Assembly (NCBI RefSeq): GCF_035917575.1
Contig: NZ_CP109090.1
Coordinates: 4,092,001-4,156,000, forward strand
Length of the DNA stretch: 64,000 bases
Direction of reading: 5' to 3'
Origin: Streptomyces sp. NBC_01788
GTDB lineage: Bacteria > Actinomycetota > Actinomycetes > Streptomycetales > Streptomycetaceae
In this document: positions 60,708-64,000 of the stretch, in pieces
How the letters are laid out: each line of letters opens with the position of its first letter
Numbering within the stretch: position 1 is the stretch's first letter
Made by a program: the position numbers and the translations under genes
The notes under the pieces: model-generated
What the model was told of the DNA's origin: nothing
Databases searched by the model: none
The model's input: only the letters and a program-made list of their open reading frames with translations

Positions 60708-61679
60708 GTGACCCCGCGGCCCACGCCCGTGATCATCGACTGCGACACCGGCGTCGACGACGCGCTCGCCCTGCTGTTCGCCGCCCGCCATCCGGGCCTC
60801 GACCTGCGCGCGGTCTCCTGCGTGGCCGGGAACACGGACGTGGACCAGGTGGTGCGGAACACGCTGACCGTCCTGGAGGAGGCGGGCGCTCCCGCCGAGC
60901 CGGTCGCGCGGGGTGCCGAGCGGCCGCTGCTCGAACCGCTGCGCACCGCCCACCATGTGCACGGCGAGGACGGCATGGGCGACCTCGGGCTGCCCGCGCC
61001 GGCCCGCCGGCCCGTCGACGTGGACGCGGTGACGTTGCTCCGCCGCGAGATTCTGGCCTGCGACCGCCCGGTCACCCTGATCCCGACGGCACCGCTGACG
61101 AACATCGCCCTGCTGCTGCGCACCCACCCGGAGGTCACCCGCAACATCGAGCGGATCGTGTTCATGGGCGGCGCGGTGGGCACCGGAAACGCCACGCCCG
61201 TCGCGGAGTTCAACGTCTGGCACGATCCGGAGGCCGCCGCCGTCCTGCTCACCGCGGGGGTGCCGATCACGATGTACGGGCTCGACGTGTTCCAGCGGGT
61301 GCTCGTGCCGGAGGCGGACGTACGGCGGCTGTGCGGGCGCGAGGAGCCCGGCGCCCGGCTGGCCGGACGGCTGCTGTCCCACCGCGAGCCGGTCACCGGC
61401 GACGACGTCCCGTTCGGCGGGCTCGGCGACGCGGGCACGGTGTGCTCGGTGGCCGACCCGGAGGGACTGACCACCCACCGGCTGCCGGTGGAGGTGAACC
61501 TCGCGCCGGGCCCGGCCCGCGGGCAGACGGTCGTCGACCGGCGCCCGCGGCCGGGCGAGGCGGAACTGCACGGCGAGGCCCGCGAACAGACCCTCGTGGA
61601 CGTGGCGTTGGACATCGACGCCGAGCGGTATGTCCGGCTGTACCTGGCCACCGTCGAGGGCACCGCGGACGGTGCCTAG
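60708..61679 (+). CDS. Inosine-uridine preferring nucleoside hydrolase
   Basis: A 323-aa ribonucleoside hydrolase of the IunH family that splits nucleosides into base and ribose for salvage. The calcium-binding aspartate cluster is in DCDTGVDDALAL. Other family markers are IVFMGGAVGTGNATPVAEFNVWHDPEAA (Asn and active-site region) and GLDVFQ. The C-terminal His equivalent may be HRLPVEVN. GTG at 60708 follows GGAGGGAG. Three identical 11-bp repeats lie just upstream. The protein lacks a signal peptide, so it acts in the cytosol. Confidence 0.9.
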   Translation: MTPRPTPVIIDCDTGVDDALALLFAARHPGLDLRAVSCVAGNTDVDQVVRNTLTVLEEAGAPAEPVARGAERPLLEPLRTAHHVHGEDGMGDLGLPAPARRPVDVDAVTLLRREILACDRPVTLIPTAPLTNIALLLRTHPEVTRNIERIVFMGGAVGTGNATPVAEFNVWHDPEAAAVLLTAGVPITMYGLDVFQRVLVPEADVRRLCGREEPGARLAGRLLSHREPVTGDDVPFGGLGDAGTVCSVADPEGLTTHRLPVEVNLAPGPARGQTVVDRRPRPGEAELHGEAREQTLVDVALDIDAERYVRLYLATVEGTADGA

Positions 61680-61751
61680 GCCGACGGCACTGACTCCGGC
61701 CACCGTCGGCAAGCCGTGGTGGCCGGCGTCATGCGAGCCGTGGTGCGGGGG

Positions 61752-62735
61752 TCAGGAGGACTGCTTCGCCGCCCGGCGCCGGGTGACGACGACGAGCGCC
61801 GCGCCGCCCGCCAGCAGCGCCGCGGCGCTGCCCGCGATGAGGCCGGTGTTGCTGCCGCCGCCGGTCTCGGCGAGGTCGCCGCTGCCGCCGTTCGGGGCGG
61901 GGGCCGGCGCGGTGGTGGACTCGGAGGCCGACGGGGCCGGGGTCTCGTCCGACGGCGTCGCCGGGGCCGACGACGGGCTCTCCGTCTCGGCGGGGCTCTG
62001 CGTGCCCGGAGTCGTCGGCTCCTCGGCCGGGGACGACGGCTCGGAGGACTCGGAGTCGGACTCGGACTCGGACGGGGCCGGCGTGGACGGCGTGGCCGAG
62101 GGCTGCTCCTCGGCGGCCGTGCAGTCCTTGGTGCCGCCGTTCCAGGCCGCGATCAGCTTGTCCTTGATGACCGGGCGGTCCGGGCCCTTGGGCAGGTCGC
62201 CGTGCTCGAAGCCGTCGTTCGCGTCCTTCTTGCCGTCGAACTTGACCGCGCCGCGGTACAGGTCGACCTGGGCGAAGCAGCCCGCGTCCGGGACGGCGAT
62301 GTCGAGGGAGTCGGTCTGGCCCCGCTTGACCGTCACCGTGTCGAAGTCGACGAACACCTGCTCGCCGGAGGTGGCAAAGGTCGCGCCGTGGGCGAGGTAG
62401 GAGGCCAGGGAGGCGGTGCAGGTCGTGGCGTCGTGCGCGGTGCGGACCTTGACGTGGACCTTGCCGTCCTCGGTGGGCCGCAGGTTCTGGTCGTCGACCT
62501 TGACGGCGTCGAAGAAGTTCTTGCCGTCCAGCGAGAACTGGCAGCGGTCGCTCTCGGTGACCGTGCCTGCGCCGGTGCCGGGCTGGTAGCGGCCGCCGTC
62601 CTTCCAGCCCTCGCCGCCGGGCGCGCTGTGGGCCCAGGCACCGGAGGCGGCGGCGACGGAGGCCGCGCACAGGGCGAGCGTGGCTACGCCCGTTCCCAGC
62701 AGGCGGGTGGCGGAGACACGACTGGCTATGGACAT
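61752..62735 (-). CDS. LAETG cell-wall-anchored surface protein
   Basis: A 327-aa surface protein. Signal peptide (LGTGVATLALCAASVAAASGAWA), a globular N-terminal domain of about 200 residues with two or more Cys pairs (RCQFS, TTCTAS, AGCFAQ, KDCTAAE), a Ser/Pro/Glu-rich stalk of about 80 residues, then a sortase signal: LAETG, a hydrophobic helix and RRRAAKQSS. LAXTG is the Streptomyces sortase E motif. ATG at 62735 starts at the signal peptide. It is divergent from the GH13 gene. Confidence 0.87.
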   Translation of the reverse strand: MSIASRVSATRLLGTGVATLALCAASVAAASGAWAHSAPGGEGWKDGGRYQPGTGAGTVTESDRCQFSLDGKNFFDAVKVDDQNLRPTEDGKVHVKVRTAHDATTCTASLASYLAHGATFATSGEQVFVDFDTVTVKRGQTDSLDIAVPDAGCFAQVDLYRGAVKFDGKKDANDGFEHGDLPKGPDRPVIKDKLIAAWNGGTKDCTAAEEQPSATPSTPAPSESESDSESSEPSSPAEEPTTPGTQSPAETESPSSAPATPSDETPAPSASESTTAPAPAPNGGSGDLAETGGGSNTGLIAGSAAALLAGGAALVVVTRRRAAKQSS

Positions 62736-62987
62736 ACGGATCCCATCTTGCTCGTGCGCGAGGTGGCTGGTCGCGGGGCAATGGCACGGACCGGGACGGG
62801 CCGACGGAAGGCCGAAGAGGACAGCGGGCCCATCGGTCACATGCGCCACAGTGTGAGGTCATGCTCGTGCGTGCGACTGAGCCTGTCAATCTGCCGGGCC
62901 ACAAAGGGACTTCACGCCTTCATCACACTTGTGTCACATAGGGGGCGACTCGTTCCGCCGTGCGGCCGGTGTTCACTTTTCGGGCCA

Positions 62988-63017
62988 TGTGGACAGACTT
63001 ACAGAGTTGTGGACAGA
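62988..63017. promoter_or_regulatory. Two direct repeats TGTGGACAGA, 20 bp apart, resembling DnaA boxes
   Basis: TGTGGACAGA occurs at 62988-62997 and 63008-63017; on the other strand each contains CTGTCCACA, which fits the degenerate Streptomyces DnaA-box pattern and differs from TTGTCCACA at one base. They lie 60-90 bases upstream of the GH13 start. Confidence 0.45.
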
Positions 63018-63075
63018 GTTCTCGTCTCGCCCGCAGGCATCCGTACGTCCGCGTACGCACCGAAGAGGAGACCGC

Positions 63076-64000
63076 GTGACCGATCACTCCACCACGCACG
63101 ACTCCCCGCAGGACACCGCGTCCGACCTGTCGTCCAGGAACCCGGACTGGTGGCGGCAGGCCGTCGTCCACCAGGTCTACCCCCGCAGCTTCGCCGACTC
63201 CGACGGGGACGGGCTCGGCGACCTCCGCGGCATCACCGGGCGGCTGCCGCACCTCGCCGCCCTCGGTGTGGACGCCGTGTGGCTCAGCCCCTTCTACCCC
63301 TCCGAGCTGGCCGACGGCGGCTACGACATCGCCGACCACCGCGACGTCGACCCGCGCCTGGGCACCCTGGACGACTTCGCCGCCCTGACCGCCGAGGCGC
63401 ACCGCCTGGGCCTGAAGGTGATCGTGGACCTCGTCCCCAACCACACCTCCCGCCTGCACCCCTGGTTCCAGGAGGCGCTGCGGTCCGGCCCGGGATCCCC
63501 GGCCCGCGACCGCTACGTGTTCCGCGACGGCCGCGGCGCGCACGGCGAACGCCCGCCCACCGACTGGCCGTCCGTCTTCGGCGGCAGCGCCTGGCGGCGG
63601 GTGCCGGACGGGCAGTGGTACCTGCACTTGTTCGCGCCCGAGCAGCCGGACCTGAACTGGGGCAGCGAGGAGGTGCGCGCCGACTTCCGCACCACGCTGC
63701 GGTTCTGGGCCGACCGCGGGGTGGACGGCTTCCGCGTCGACGTGGCGCACGCGCTCGCCAAGGACCTCGACGAGCCGCTGCGGGACGTCGGGGACATCGG
63801 CGCCACCGGCGAGGGCGCGCTGCTGCTCGTGCCGCCCGGCAGCCATCCGTACTACGACCGGGACGAGGTGCACGAGATCTACCGTGACTGGCGGCGGATC
63901 CTCGACTCCTACTCCCCGCCGCGCACGGCGGTCGCCGAGGCCTGGGTGCCGGGTGCCCGGCGCGCGCTGTACGCCCGGCCCGACGAACTGGGCCAGGCCT
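63076..64000 (+). CDS. Alpha-glucosidase/alpha-amylase family (GH13), C-terminus beyond window
   Basis: The first 308 residues of a GH13 enzyme. Conserved regions: VYPRSFADSDGDGLGDL and WLSPFYPS at the start, region I VDLVPNHTS, and region II FRVDVAHALAKD with catalytic Asp. The catalytic Glu region appears near the end as AVAEAWVPG. The DGLGDLRGI and SPFYPSELADGGYDI pattern is typical of oligo-1,6-glucosidase/alpha-glucosidase members. GTG at 63076 follows GAGGAG. No signal peptide is seen, so it is intracellular and probably handles imported maltose-type sugars. Confidence 0.92.
   Translation, partial: MTDHSTTHDSPQDTASDLSSRNPDWWRQAVVHQVYPRSFADSDGDGLGDLRGITGRLPHLAALGVDAVWLSPFYPSELADGGYDIADHRDVDPRLGTLDDFAALTAEAHRLGLKVIVDLVPNHTSRLHPWFQEALRSGPGSPARDRYVFRDGRGAHGERPPTDWPSVFGGSAWRRVPDGQWYLHLFAPEQPDLNWGSEEVRADFRTTLRFWADRGVDGFRVDVAHALAKDLDEPLRDVGDIGATGEGALLLVPPGSHPYYDRDEVHEIYRDWRRILDSYSPPRTAVAEAWVPGARRALYARPDELGQA

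Overview
The window is high-GC actinobacterial chromosome. GC-rich third codon positions, many GTG starts, the content and order of housekeeping genes (bkd operon, acyl-CoA dehydrogenase, aspS, metG) and families such as DUF5994, DUF397/DUF5753, ANTAR and LAXTG surface proteins all point to Streptomyces. An exact 14-bp parS site inside aspS suggests the segment lies on the origin side of the linear chromosome.

Layout. 0-5.7 kb: end of a phosphotransferase gene, the branched-chain 2-oxoacid dehydrogenase operon bkdABC and a secreted D-Ala-D-Ala carboxypeptidase. 5.7-18 kb: conserved genes (GntR regulator plus MFS transporter, MDMPI-like protein, nitrilase-family hydrolase, LURP-one-like protein, thioredoxin/NHL protein, M18 aminopeptidase, FadE-type acyl-CoA dehydrogenase, SseB-like protein, pirin). 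18-30.5 kb: an accessory, heavily rearranged stretch. It holds a corA gene broken by an IS200/IS605-type element with apparently intact TnpA and TnpB, a frameshift and a nonsense codon; five copies or fragments of a DUF5994 gene, three followed by a small membrane-protein gene; a GNAT-AAA fusion; a slipin that looks frameshifted; a PP2C phosphatase with a chimeric 5' end; a secreted DUF3494 protein with collagen-like and His-rich repeats; and an IS982-type transposase remnant.

30.8-50.5 kb returns to a conserved backbone (AI-2E family protein, PAS-GAF-PP2C-HATPase regulator, aspS, Tat-exported intradiol dioxygenase, Rpn-like nuclease, an anti-sigma-type ATPase / XRE-DUF5753 / DUF397 set, a large FG-GAP secreted protein, metG, a repeat-rich VWA protein, an EEP-family phosphatase and membrane proteins).

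51-57 kb holds the most unusual operon: an unrecognised protein that may be a degenerate caspase-like domain, an EACC1-like small protein, a caspase-fold protease fused through one membrane segment to a periplasmic-binding-like region and a VWA domain, and a solute-binding lipoprotein with no ABC permease nearby. I read this as a candidate envelope-sensing protease system. Next to it, a 54-codon secreted-peptide gene lies divergent from an XRE-TPR regulator, an arrangement like RRNPP-type peptide signalling. The window closes with a GAF-ANTAR regulator, a lipoprotein, a nucleoside hydrolase, an LAETG surface protein and the start of a GH13 glucosidase.
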